Shown piece after piece: positions 8,798 through 18,016 of a stretch of 64,000 nt of DNA. Origin of the DNA: Vibrio sp. BS-M-Sm-2 (GTDB taxonomy: Bacteria; Pseudomonadota; Gammaproteobacteria; Enterobacterales; Vibrionaceae). The stretch lies in the NCBI RefSeq assembly GCF_041504345.1, contig NZ_CP167894.1, forward strand, positions 1,674,001 to 1,738,000, in the 5' to 3' direction. The notes beneath the pieces were generated by a model, which saw only the letters and a program-made list of their open reading frames with translations, did not search any database and was not told the DNA's origin. Position 1 is the stretch's first letter. The number at the start of each line of letters is the position of its first letter. A program made the position numbers and the translations under genes.

Positions 8798-9891
8798 TTA
8801 TTTCAGAAGGCTTTGGTATAAAACCTGGTATTTATTTGACATAGCCTCGGCAGAAAGCACTGTTTGTGCAAGTTTTAAAGCAGCATCTGAGGCATTTTCA
8901 TCAAAGATACGATTAACTAAAATCATCTTTTCAAGTAATTCGTCGGCACCTTTTTCGAGTGCAAATATGTTAGAACACTTAGAAGACTCTGATTCAATCT
9001 CTTCATGAGAAGGAATGTTAGAAAGCAATGCAGGAAGCCCAGAAGCAAGCCCCTCAAGAACGGTGTTAGGTAATCCCTCAGAAAGAGACGCAGACAAGAA
9101 ATAGTCGGAGACCAACAGGTAGTCTCTCACATTATTAACCGATCCCAAAATGTGGATATGCTCTGATTCCACCTGTTCCTCTAAAGCTGATTGTTCAGGA
9201 CCACCACCTAGTATCAGGAGACTACCTTTATGATCTTTCGAGTATCGATTAAACGCCTCAATCAATAGCTCCATATTCTTACGCGCGATCAAACTACCAA
9301 CACTTATAAATACAGGAGCTTCATACCTTGGTAATTCACCACTATCAGCCATACTGATAACAGGTTCATTATGCACACCGTTCTGAATCGGAGTTGCAAC
9401 TATATTATGCTTAGTAAGCACACTCGCGATAGTTTTTGAACAAGCTACTACGTTATTGCATCTTCTCATCGCTGCAATGTGCGAATAGGCCATTAATTTA
9501 CCTTTTAATAATCCAAACTTCATTGGGTAGTCATCAAAGGGATAGTTACGAGAAGTCATTACCCAAGGCGTTTGTAGTTTTAGCTTTGAGAGCAAAGAGT
9601 CAGCTCTGATACCTTGAGTATGAATGACTGAAGGTGCTATTTTTTTATTCTCTGGTGTAAGAGCTCTTTCGACTTGAACAAGCCTTGAACTCTTGACATG
9701 TCTAGTGACTGAATATCAATCCCTAACTCATCATATTTATACTTAAGACTATCACTCGGCTCTGGAGATAGTGTGATAACCGTAGGTTGGAAAACTCCAG
9801 GATCGAGGTTCCTGATAATGTTTAGTAACTGATTCGTTGGGCCACAGCGTACTAACGTGCTTACTACATATAATAATTTTATTTTTTCCAT
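8798..9891 (-). pseudogene. Family 4 glycosyltransferase gene, split by a -1 frameshift in an A7 run
   Basis: Two adjacent frames make one GT4 enzyme. The first (from ATG 9891) encodes the N-terminal domain with LLYVVSTLVRCGPTNQLLNI and stops at TAG 9637-9639. The second, one frame back, continues APSVIHTQGIRADSLLSKLK and carries the C-terminal domain with ISVGSLIARKN, LILGGGPEQ and SLSEGLPNTVLEGLASG (the E-x7-E motif). Adding one A to the seven-A run at 9640-9646 gives an unbroken 364-codon gene, a normal GT4 length. As written the product is truncated after about 83 residues. The loss may be an assembly error, a real mutation, or bypassed by slippage. Confidence 0.85.
9640..9646 (-). other. 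A7 slippery heptamer at the glycosyltransferase frameshift
   Basis: On the minus strand the zero frame reads ATA AAA AAA TAG. The heptamer A-AAA-AAA is phased exactly for -1 slippage, which would skip the immediate stop and enter the frame encoding the rest of the enzyme. I see no Shine-Dalgarno-like stimulator or stable hairpin beside it. Confidence 0.6.
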
Positions 9892-9925
9892 ATTCAATCA
9901 GCTCAACAAAAATAACGAAACAGAA

Positions 9926-11178
9926 TCATACAAACGCTCGATACTTCATTTTCATTCGCAACGCTCGCTTAATATAAAAGGTGACATACATACTAAATAT
10001 TACTGTGAAAACCATAAAATACTCAAAGTAAGTTGTCCATGTGAGATCACATATTAGCTTCAAGCTCAAACTAACAAAGGCTAATTTCCATAAACTGTAA
10101 TATCGCTCATCCAAAATCATCAAAACTTTTTTCTTAATGAAATTAAAGAGAATAAGCAATAAAATATAGGCCCATAGTACACTAAAAACAACGGAAAACC
10201 TCCGCTAGTAAATACGTCTAAGTATGTATTATGCAAAAAGCTACCATACCCTCGATCAGGCCACACAACAAACTCTTTAGCATTATTTAACCCTACACCG
10301 ACCCAGGGGTGTTGCGCAATCAACTCAAAGCCACTCTTAATCAAATAAACTCTCAAATAAGCACTTTCATTTGTATTTAGAGAATCAGTATCTCCCATGA
10401 TAGCAATAACAAATCTAGAGATTCTCGCACTTAGAGGATTATCAGTTGCAATAACAACAACAAAAGCCAAAATGAGCAGACTAAAAGCCAAAATACGCTT
10501 CGCTAAAGTAAGACGTTGACTATAGAGAAACATCAATATGAGTAAGCCTAAACTACCTGTAATAGACTTTGATATAAGAATCATAAAGAAACACGCTATA
10601 ACACTTATATAAAGTAATACACGCGAGAATCCGCTTATAATACTTTCAGAATGACTGACAGCAAATCCAACTACCAGAAGTGTCGTTATCGAAAAAACAT
10701 TTCTATCATGAAATACACCAGAAAACTGATGTTTTTCTGGTATGTAAATACCTACAAAAAATAGAACCAGAAGAATTAAATTAACTATTGCCCATACATT
10801 CACCATAAAAAATGTATATTTTGCAAAGTTTACCTTGCTCTTAATTAATAACTCTGAAAAAAAAGTTGCAGTAACCATATAAAAAGTAGTTATTGCAAGT
10901 ATTTTAAAATGTTCTGTCTTATCATAAGCAAAGGGAAAGAAAAGAAGCCCAATAAAAAGCCATGCTAAAACAATAGCTAAAACCAATGCCGTCACTCTAT
11001 CAATCTTAACTTTAATTACGGTTGTATTGACAAATAGGAATACTATAAAAAGACCAGACAACCAACTAAGATAGAACACAAAATTAGTTTCAAATGAACG
11101 ATATGTTAGGAGCACTACGACTAAACAGAGCCCAACTAACAAACCGACAATTCGAGAATACAATATCACCTTACCCAC
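9926..11178 (-). pseudogene. wzy: O-antigen/capsule polymerase Wzy, with a -1 frameshift in an A6 run near the 3' end
   Basis: The first frame (352 residues from GTG 11178) is a multi-spanning membrane protein. It has the polymerase/ligase-family loop HPWVGVGLNNAKEF followed by HNTYLDVFTSGGFPLFLVYY. It stops at 10120-10122 just after a membrane helix. The next frame back continues VLMILDERYYSLWKLAF and supplies two more hydrophobic segments (LAFVSLSLKLICDL; YFMVFTVIFSMYVTFYI). Adding one A at 10127-10132 gives 417 codons, usual for Wzy. It is the only polymerase candidate beside wzx. The truncated form would lose the last membrane helices, so activity is doubtful unless slippage occurs. The GTG start is uncertain. 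Confidence 0.8.
10127..10132 (-). other. A-AAA-AAG slippery heptamer at the wzy frameshift
   Basis: The zero frame reads AGA AAA AAG TTT TGA. The heptamer A-AAA-AAG is the same as the dnaX programmed-frameshift site and is correctly phased. A -1 shift gives GTT TTG ATG and reads on for 64 further residues. No clear upstream Shine-Dalgarno or downstream stem-loop was found. Confidence 0.55.
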
Positions 11179-11236
11179 CTGTTCTATAACTATAGAATTA
11201 TCTAAATAAGCCGGAAATTAGCTATCCGGCAATTAA

Positions 11237-12700
11237 TTATTTACGCTTCCATTTAAGTGCTTCATGATACAGTTTGGTATGTACTATTGCTTTAGTAAGG
11301 TTAAGAGAATCGAATAAAGATGAATTTACTGCTTTATCATTGCTAGGTTGAATATTATATTTTTCAATTAACAAAGACAAAGAAGCTAACCACGCCATTT
11401 TCTCATCTAGACGATCTGCCTTGGGATCATCGCCTTTTGCCCAGTGCTCGACCCAAAACTTCAAAGCCGTTGGATTAAAAACTCCGATACTTTGAAGCGC
11501 ACCAGTTGAAATTAATTCGGTAACATATGCTCGCAAATCTGCTCTAAGCCACATACCATAGCGATTATTTAGTGCTGTATGGCTATCTTCTACCGGAGCA
11601 GCCTCAGTATTATATTTTTTACCAGTTCGAGCCCAAGGTATCTCTTTAAGGACACTTGGTAGAGATTTTAACAGATCCTCGTAGACATCATCGCTACGAC
11701 TATCAGAAGAAAGGGACCACATATAACCAAATGTGTCCGGAGAACCAAACATCTGATAAAGAGGGATTTTGTCGTCTATAACCTCCATACAAGCATTAAG
11801 CTGTCTACGCATGTAATGCATTTGCATGTCAATTTCTCGATAGGCCATTTCGTCTCTACCAGGAAAACGAGCTCGCGAATGAGCCAACACCTGCTTCATT
11901 GTAGTTAGCGCTCTTTTCTCGGCACCAATAGACATAAATGCGAAATGGTTTAGATGCTTATCTAAGATTCCAGGAAGTTTATTTGTTCGTCTGCCAGAAT
12001 ATTCTCCACGGCCTATACTATCCCCGTAACTTCCAGCAAGAATACCATCGACACCTTTTGCTTTTGAGACCTGCTCCATTGCATGTAAATGAACAGGTGA
12101 ATACTCTGCGCCTCTTTCTGCCGTTAGCTCAATATTTCGCTTAAGTACATCAGCATTAAGTTCAAAATGCTCAAACCCCCAACCAAACTCATCAGCAATC
12201 CGTTTAGCATAAACAACATCACGGCTTTCACAGATTCCCCAAGTTAACGCAACAACTTGTCCAGTATACTCCCCAGACTGTTGTAGCTCTCGGACAATTC
12301 CCGCTACAATACGACTGTCCATCCCACCACTTAAAAGAATCCCTACGCTATTTTTGTCTGAAACAAAATTTAATACTTCCAGTCGTAAGTTGTGGTGAAG
12401 GGTTTTGCATGCCTCGGATGAGCTGACTACCGCTCGACCATGCTTTGGTAGATCAGCATCCGACCAAGAACCATCATTCATTTGACGAGACATCCATGAT
12501 GTACGCTCGATTCCTTTGATTAAAGTCCTATCGCCTACGCTATAGTTTTTCATCAAAATACTAAGAACTGCCATATCATCAATTTGACGAACTGAGTTTC
12601 CTTTGGATTTTATACAATCAGCAAACGAAGAAAACACTTGGGTTTCTGCTGTTCCTCGGTAATAAGATCTGGAACCTAAGCAGTCGTAATATTTAAACAT
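11237..12700 (-). CDS. Asparagine-synthase-like amidotransferase (synthetase domain only)
   Basis: This 487-residue protein carries the ATP-pyrophosphatase domain of asparagine synthetases, with the P-loop GILLSGGMDSRIVAGIV near residue 117. The N-terminal glutaminase domain is absent: there is no Cys2 and the first ~110 residues are unrelated. Such proteins in polysaccharide clusters (WbpS-like) are thought to amidate a sugar carboxyl group, giving a uronamide, or to form an amide to another acid. No glutaminase partner is seen in this operon, so ammonia or an external glutaminase must serve. AAGGAC lies just before the ATG. UDP-uronate supply could come from the distant ugd gene. Confidence 0.8.
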   Translation of the reverse strand: MFKYYDCLGSRSYYRGTAETQVFSSFADCIKSKGNSVRQIDDMAVLSILMKNYSVGDRTLIKGIERTSWMSRQMNDGSWSDADLPKHGRAVVSSSEACKTLHHNLRLEVLNFVSDKNSVGILLSGGMDSRIVAGIVRELQQSGEYTGQVVALTWGICESRDVVYAKRIADEFGWGFEHFELNADVLKRNIELTAERGAEYSPVHLHAMEQVSKAKGVDGILAGSYGDSIGRGEYSGRRTNKLPGILDKHLNHFAFMSIGAEKRALTTMKQVLAHSRARFPGRDEMAYREIDMQMHYMRRQLNACMEVIDDKIPLYQMFGSPDTFGYMWSLSSDSRSDDVYEDLLKSLPSVLKEIPWARTGKKYNTEAAPVEDSHTALNNRYGMWLRADLRAYVTELISTGALQSIGVFNPTALKFWVEHWAKGDDPKADRLDEKMAWLASLSLLIEKYNIQPSNDKAVNSSLFDSLNLTKAIVHTKLYHEALKWKRK

Positions 12701-12719
12701 TAGTTGTCCTTATTGATTG

Positions 12720-13805
12720 CTACTGCATCAAATCAATATAGTTATTAGCCACACTTTCAACACTAAATTCTTTTGCCCGTGCCAAAGTATCTCTCTGGTA
12801 TTCTTTCTCAAATGTTCGCAAGATAGCATCAGAAAGCGCATCTATATCTCTAATTGCTACGAGTTCGCCCCACTCTCCATCGTTAAGAATCTCAGAAGGT
12901 CCAGAGGGACAATCGGTGCTTACCACTGGAATATTAAGAGCTAAGGCCTCTACGATCACATTACCGAACCCTTCATAGATAGATGAAAGTACAAACATGT
13001 TTGATTTTGCGAGGTATTTATACGGGTTGAGTTCAAAACCATGGAGCTCAACTACATTGGACAGTTTTAAAGTGTCGATATGTATCTGTAGTTCGCTTCT
13101 TAAGTCCCCTTCGCCCAAAATAAGAAGTCGTGCTTCTGGAACTTGTTGATTGACAATTTGAAATGCACTAATTAGTGTTCGAAAATCTTTTTGAGAAGAT
13201 AGACGCCCAAGAGAGGTAACTGTTTTGTACTGCTCTTCAAACCATGGGTGCTCGACTTTTTCTTTTGCTAAGTCATGTATTTCACCTGTATAAGCTGGAT
13301 TATACATTACATTAACTTTCTTTCTATTAACGCTAAAGTTAGTAATGAGGTCTTCAGCCACGCCCTTAGATACGCAAGTTATGTTATCCACATTCCTCGA
13401 CAATATCGGATAACACAAATTTAGTAACTTTGAGACGATACCTTTACCATCTTTTTTAGACTCAGAAAGACTAATGACAATACGCCATGAAATTTTTGTT
13501 TTAGTAAATGATAGTAACTTGGCAATAGCTAAGGTCCAATTGGGCATATGTAATGTGCTCAGCATAAACTGAGGTTTATTTTTCCTCATATATCTTGCTA
13601 AATACAGAACATCATGCCCATATGTTTTGTCTATGATTAATTTATTGACAGCACCGGAGACAAGTGACTCTAGAGGACCAGAGTCACGATGCACTATCAA
13701 ATCGACCAAATAGCCTTTCCTAGCAAGTTCATTTGCTAAATAGATCATTTCTCGTTCGGCTCCGCCACCAGAAAACGATACTAAATATAACCCTATTCTT
13801 TTCAA
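12720..13805 (-). CDS. Family 4 glycosyltransferase
   Basis: This 361-residue GT-B enzyme has an N-terminal acceptor domain with the glycine-rich loop YLVSFSGGGAEREMIYLAN. The C-terminal donor domain has TSLGRLSSQKDFRTLI, LLILGEGDLR and SSIYEGFGNVIVEAL, where the two Glu residues form the E-x7-E signature. A retaining transfer from a nucleotide sugar to the lipid-linked repeat is expected. Translation starts at TTG 13805, supported by AAGG a few bases upstream and the lack of a nearby ATG. It lies 19 bases before the amidotransferase gene in the same operon. Sugar specificity is unknown. Confidence 0.88.
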   Translation of the reverse strand: MKRIGLYLVSFSGGGAEREMIYLANELARKGYLVDLIVHRDSGPLESLVSGAVNKLIIDKTYGHDVLYLARYMRKNKPQFMLSTLHMPNWTLAIAKLLSFTKTKISWRIVISLSESKKDGKGIVSKLLNLCYPILSRNVDNITCVSKGVAEDLITNFSVNRKKVNVMYNPAYTGEIHDLAKEKVEHPWFEEQYKTVTSLGRLSSQKDFRTLISAFQIVNQQVPEARLLILGEGDLRSELQIHIDTLKLSNVVELHGFELNPYKYLAKSNMFVLSSIYEGFGNVIVEALALNIPVVSTDCPSGPSEILNDGEWGELVAIRDIDALSDAILRTFEKEYQRDTLARAKEFSVESVANNYIDLMQ

Positions 13806-13836
13806 ATTAACGCCTTAAAGTCAGTCAATGTAATAA

Positions 13837-15171
13837 CTAAGTTCTATTTTTTACAACTCTTCTTAATAAACTTGGTAGCCATGCAAAAAATATTGCATAG
13901 CTCTGAATATAAAACAGACGCTTAGTTTCCTTTCTCAGACCAAAATATATATAAGTTGATAAGATATGAGAAACTACTGTAGCAAAAGCCGCTCCACTTG
14001 CTCCATACTTTGGAATAAGTAGGAAATTCAGACCAACATTACAAAAAATACCGATAACATTTTTATATATTGAGTGTTTTTGAAGTCCCTCTGTTACTAA
14101 GTACTTAGAACTAATTGCATTAATAGCTATAAATACTGCTCCCCATACATGTAACATTAGGACTGTATCCACACCTTTATATTGGTCACCAAATATTAAA
14201 TCTGATATGAATGTTGAGCTATAAGATACGATAGAAGCTAGAGATACGGACAAAACCACTAATAACGAAAGAAGCTTTTTAGTTTGCAATAAAAACCGCT
14301 CGTCGCTGACGTTTTTTTCTTTCAACATTAAGGGAAATAATGCCACAGCAAGCGTGGTAAAAATAAAACCACTTCCCTCACTCAACTTAACAGCTGCCGC
14401 GTAAACTCCAACGGCACGCATTCCTGCAAGTTCTCCCAGCATAACCTGATCTATTTTTGAATAAATTAAATATAAACCGCTTGCAAAAATTAATGGCCAT
14501 GAAAGAGAAATAAGCTTTTTCATTTTCTTTATCGTTGGAGTTAAGGCATAAGAATCACTATCTAGAACGCGCCTATGATTGGCATATAACAACGATAAAA
14601 ATATTGACAGAAACACAATATCTAACACTGCTATATAGAAAAACCACTCCACACTTAAACCAAGGTAAATGAAATAGAACTTCATAAAGCAGCTTATTGA
14701 TATAGCAGCAATTTCTGCTAAGGATATTAATCTACCTAAAGCCTTAGACTCAAAGAAAAACCTGAAAACTTCGAACGTTTTAAATAAGTATCCGATAGAT
14801 AATACGATCATCAACTTGAAAAACTCTACATCACCAGGTCTTAGAAAAAAGCAGACACCACTTATTACGCCAACAAAAACGATCCAACCGATTAACCTTA
14901 AAGCAATGGCTGACGATAGTATTTCTCCCGATTTTTTTTCGTCTTTATGAACTTCATTAACTATTAGCGACTCTAAGCCAAGACCAATAATAAATGAAAA
15001 TAAGATAGCTAACGAAAGAGAGTAGTTTAATAAACCAAACTCTTCAGGGCCTAAATATCGAGAAAGATATATAGTAGTAAAAGTAACTAGAACTACTCGA
15101 TAAAGCTTACCAAAAATTAACCATGATGCATTTTTGGCAAACTTCATAATTGTGCTGTTTAAATTAAACAT
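13837..15171 (-). CDS. wzx: Wzx-type polysaccharide flippase
   Basis: This 444-residue integral membrane protein of the MATE/MOP superfamily has about 12 hydrophobic segments. An N-terminal YLSRYLGPEEFGLLNYSLS motif is characteristic of polysaccharide translocases, and QVMLGELAGMRAVGVYAAAVKLSE lies mid-protein. It should flip undecaprenyl-linked repeat units to the periplasm for Wzy. It contains an intact A8 run in frame (14932-14939), a useful contrast to the broken A7 runs nearby. A Met eight codons downstream is an alternative start; neither start has a strong ribosome site. Confidence 0.9.
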   Translation of the reverse strand: MFNLNSTIMKFAKNASWLIFGKLYRVVLVTFTTIYLSRYLGPEEFGLLNYSLSLAILFSFIIGLGLESLIVNEVHKDEKKSGEILSSAIALRLIGWIVFVGVISGVCFFLRPGDVEFFKLMIVLSIGYLFKTFEVFRFFFESKALGRLISLAEIAAISISCFMKFYFIYLGLSVEWFFYIAVLDIVFLSIFLSLLYANHRRVLDSDSYALTPTIKKMKKLISLSWPLIFASGLYLIYSKIDQVMLGELAGMRAVGVYAAAVKLSEGSGFIFTTLAVALFPLMLKEKNVSDERFLLQTKKLLSLLVVLSVSLASIVSYSSTFISDLIFGDQYKGVDTVLMLHVWGAVFIAINAISSKYLVTEGLQKHSIYKNVIGIFCNVGLNFLLIPKYGASGAAFATVVSHILSTYIYFGLRKETKRLFYIQSYAIFFAWLPSLLRRVVKNRT

Positions 15172-15183
15172 TATATATCAACG

Positions 15184-16293
15184 TTAAGATAAAGCTTCAG
15201 ATAGAAAATCTTTAGAAATAGTGCCAGCATAGTTTAGTTGCGTACTTATTTCTTCATAGTCCCAGTTGTCGATAATCTGATCTATAATTATATTCAACTC
15301 TACAGTAGAGGTGTTAGATGCTTTTTTAAAATCGAGCAACAAATGTTCTAAGTTCATTCGTTGTAGCATGTCTGCTTTTTTGCTGAGCTGGTTTTCATAA
15401 AGTGACAAGCTGTCTACTGAAACAACAGGGCAGCCTCCTTTCAAACTAAAAATAGTTCCGTGGAATCGATCTGTAGCGGTGAACTTTGCATATTTGTATA
15501 GCTCCGCCCATTCAAACGGGTTGACTCGGCCATTTAAATTGATGTCAGCGTATTTGTTTCTTGTTGGAGAGACCACCTTCCAACCTCTTGCTCGAAACAC
15601 ATCAGAAAACAACTTACTTAACTGTTGGTTTGGGATGTTTAGTACAGCAAAGCCACCTTCGATATTAAGTTTTTTATCAATGCCTGTGCTCGGAAAGTCG
15701 ATCATAAACGTTGGATCGAAAACAAGTTTAAAATCGTTAGGTGCGATTGATTCAAGCTCTGATAAAGTAAATGTATCTCGAATAGATAGTGCGTGAAAGT
15801 CGTTGAGTGAGCTTGTAATGTAATCTTTTTGGCTTGGGTTCAACAAACTGAAATCAGAGGCATCTGCAGATGCAGCAAAAGCAACTTTGCGACACTTCAA
15901 CGATTCAGGAAAATAATAAATATTAGGAATCTGAGGGGCAAATGCTACGCTTTGCTGCTTGACTTCAAATACTGTATCAGCACCAACCAAAACCGCATCG
16001 TATCCTTCAAGGATGCCCTTTGATTTATCAAAATCGTTACTAATAACTCGTTGTTTCGAAAGCGCTAGGTGTTTATTTAAAAATGAACGTTTTGTCAGTA
16101 ACGACTTTAGGCCTAATAGAGGTTGCTTAGTCTTAATTTTCGTCTTCCGCTCTTTAATAAAGCCGGACATAGGGCAATAATCTATGACTTCAACTTCATA
16201 CCCTTGATCTAGTAAGTATTTGTATGTGGCGTATGTTTGAAGAAAAGCACCCGCATTGAACGTATCATGGTAAGTAAGAATACCGATTTTCAT
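15184..16293 (-). CDS. Polysaccharide pyruvyl transferase family protein
   Basis: This 369-residue protein of the PF04230 family (CsaB/WcaK-like) transfers pyruvyl ketals from phosphoenolpyruvate to sugars. Its features are an N-terminal KIGILTYHDTFNAGAFLQTY, a mid-domain GYDAVLVGADTVFEV, and the C-terminal FTATDRFHGTIFSLKGGCPV segment, where the R-F-H-G is the family hallmark. Its ATG overlaps the stop of the nitroreductase gene by one base (TAATG), suggesting a coupled pair. A ketal would make the polymer anionic. Some family members have diverged roles, so the activity is inferred. Confidence 0.85.
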   Translation of the reverse strand: MKIGILTYHDTFNAGAFLQTYATYKYLLDQGYEVEVIDYCPMSGFIKERKTKIKTKQPLLGLKSLLTKRSFLNKHLALSKQRVISNDFDKSKGILEGYDAVLVGADTVFEVKQQSVAFAPQIPNIYYFPESLKCRKVAFAASADASDFSLLNPSQKDYITSSLNDFHALSIRDTFTLSELESIAPNDFKLVFDPTFMIDFPSTGIDKKLNIEGGFAVLNIPNQQLSKLFSDVFRARGWKVVSPTRNKYADINLNGRVNPFEWAELYKYAKFTATDRFHGTIFSLKGGCPVVSVDSLSLYENQLSKKADMLQRMNLEHLLLDFKKASNTSTVELNIIIDQIIDNWDYEEISTQLNYAGTISKDFLSEALS

Positions 16294-17279
16294 TATAAAT
16301 TACCTATAAATTTTTCTGTACTAAATCGACTTGAAACAGCTGTATTTGCATTGCTTTCAGCTTTACCTACAGCAATCATCATAATCAAAGCTTCAGAAGT
16401 TGGTATATTAAGAGACTTCTTAAGTTCAGCTTCTTTTCGCGCTGTCATATTTAGATTTAAACAACAAGAAGATAGGTTTTTAGCGTGGAGCGCATAGACA
16501 ATAGACATTGAGAACATACCACCATCGACATAAACTTCATTTCTTTCGATAGCATGCCAAAATTTCTTCTTCTCTCCGGTAACTAAGATCAAACCTTTCA
16601 CCTGCTCACCAAATCCTCGGTTACCGTTTTGATATGATAGAGCTTGTTCTATTTCACTCTCATTGGTATAAATATATGACATCCAAGGTTGTCTGTTACA
16701 TACAGATGGCGTATACCTAGCAACATCAATGGCATCCTTTAGGTCTTCAAATGCAACATCATCTTGACTGAAGTTCCGAATACTTTTTCTCGCTAGGACG
16801 AAATTTTTATATTTAGAAAAGTCGAACTCGTTGGGTGTAAAAGCCTCAACACCACCGTCACTAAGTACTGTTGATTCCAAAGCATACAATTTTGAGTTTT
16901 TTAGCTCTTCTAGGAAGCTACTATCCAAATATTGTTCCTGATGTGCACAATAACCGCGTAAAACATTTCTACACGTCACAAGTAACTCTTCTTCACCTCC
17001 TAGCTCTTTGTATTTATTACACAACTCGATCAGTTTCTTAACTTTTTCCTTACCAAATCCATCTTGGCTCTTTTTCAGGGACATACCTTTTTCAATGGCA
17101 TGGTAAAGAACGCAGATTCGCCCTTCTAGCTTAATTTTATCGTTTTCCTGAAAAACAGATGCGGAATGCTTCATATAAGAGACGCAATCATACATAAAGT
17201 TATAACAACACTCGAGAACCGTTCTCATTACTCTTTTCAAAATCACAAGTGCATAAATTTTCTTGAGCAAATTTTTCAT
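16293..17279 (-). CDS. Nitroreductase-family flavoprotein with a long N-terminal extension
   Basis: This 328-residue protein is the first gene of the operon. Residues from about 165 onward form a nitroreductase fold, with the FMN-phosphate segment ARKSIRNFSQDDV, then ARYTPSVCNRQPWMSYIY, and a C-terminal SCCLNLNM and IMMIAVGKAE. The first ~160 residues are an unusual helical extension with a hydrophobic-basic N terminus that may contact the membrane. Nitroreductase-like genes beside pyruvyl transferases recur in exopolysaccharide loci, but their substrate is unknown to me. One-base overlap with the next gene implies coordinated translation. Confidence 0.8.
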   Translation of the reverse strand: MKNLLKKIYALVILKRVMRTVLECCYNFMYDCVSYMKHSASVFQENDKIKLEGRICVLYHAIEKGMSLKKSQDGFGKEKVKKLIELCNKYKELGGEEELLVTCRNVLRGYCAHQEQYLDSSFLEELKNSKLYALESTVLSDGGVEAFTPNEFDFSKYKNFVLARKSIRNFSQDDVAFEDLKDAIDVARYTPSVCNRQPWMSYIYTNESEIEQALSYQNGNRGFGEQVKGLILVTGEKKKFWHAIERNEVYVDGGMFSMSIVYALHAKNLSSCCLNLNMTARKEAELKKSLNIPTSEALIMMIAVGKAESNANTAVSSRFSTEKFIGNL

Positions 17280-17313
17280 TCAATATTAATCCGATTAATG
17301 TAATTTGATATTA

Positions 17314-17597
17314 TCAACTAATTTTCTTATTTTCAGTGGTCATTAATCCACCAAGCTGTTTCCATTCGTAAACAGACAATGGATTATCATCACCTATCAT
17401 AATTGTCTTCACCAAAGATTCCGCGACTCTCCCTACTCCTTGAAACCACTGTCACCAGCAATACCGTCATGGAAACAACACCTTATAAGCCCAAACTCTA
17501 CTTTCCATAATTTCAAGAGCGTATAAACTCGGACATACGCGATAATAAAAGCCAATCCATTCACAGTTCCAACATTATTTTCAAAATGAGAGTGAAG
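17314..17597 (-). pseudogene. Decayed coding remnant in the operon leader
   Basis: Two overlapping minus-strand frames without usable starts look like pieces of one former gene. One (17433-17597) includes HSHFENNVGTVNGLAFIIAY and CCFHDGIAGDSGF. The other (17314-17451) includes GVGRVAESLVKTIMIGDDN and SVYEWKQLGGLM, ending in TGA at 17314-17316. A single indel near 17440 would join them. I cannot name the family. The remnant lies between the ops element and the first intact gene, so it would be transcribed as leader RNA. Confidence 0.3.
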
Positions 17598-17671
17598 TTA
17601 ATATCAATTAGCGCATACTCTCATAAGCTGCTAGATACCCATATCCAAACGTATGTGTACTCAAATTTAGA

Positions 17672-17683
17672 TAAGCTACCGCC
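17672..17683 (-). promoter_or_regulatory. ops element (RfaH recruitment site) within a JUMPStart-like sequence
   Basis: On the minus strand the sequence GGCGGTAGCTTA matches the ops consensus GGCGGTAGCGTG at the first nine bases. It is preceded by AGCCAAACCTAAG, which resembles the JUMPStart region of enterobacterial and Vibrio polysaccharide operons. It lies about 390 bases upstream of the nitroreductase start. RfaH should load on the paused polymerase here and suppress termination through the 15.7-kb operon. The promoter must lie to the right of it (about 17700-18000). Confidence 0.8.
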
Positions 17684-18016
17684 CTTAGGTTTGGCTCCTA
17701 AAGGCAAAAACTTATAAGGGTATACGAACTCTATGGTTGAACTCAGCGTTTACTAAAAGTGAAAAATCATACCAAATAGAGTGAGGCTTATCCAACTTTT
17801 ACTCGTAAAGTACTGTACACTTTACGTTAAGACGTACCAACAGTTACAAGCTAATTCCACTAGCAATATTTTTCCTTACATTTGTCACTATAATGCTTTT
17901 CCTCGAGCTACGGCCGATGTCCTCACAACAACGTTCTTCCTCTGTATTCTCCTACTCTTTCTAGCTATACTCCTACCCTATAATTTTTTGCCCAATAACG
18001 AATAAGAGTTCAAGAT
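17684..18016. promoter_or_regulatory. Divergent promoter region between the polysaccharide operon and yibN
   Basis: No gene is seen here. The region must hold the minus-strand promoter feeding the ops element and the plus-strand promoter of the rhodanese gene. A TATAAT at 17889-17894 is a candidate -10 for the latter, but its -35 is weak. A 74-codon open frame at 17781-18005 has no ribosome site and I do not accept it. Confidence 0.35.

Noticed and set aside
9640..10132. Classical dnaX-type programmed frameshifting at the A runs
   Set aside because: The heptamers fit, but I find no upstream Shine-Dalgarno stimulator or stable downstream hairpin, so programmed recoding is not claimed.
17781..18005. 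74-codon plus-strand frame before yibN
   Set aside because: No ribosome site; it spans the likely promoter region and has no family-like features.
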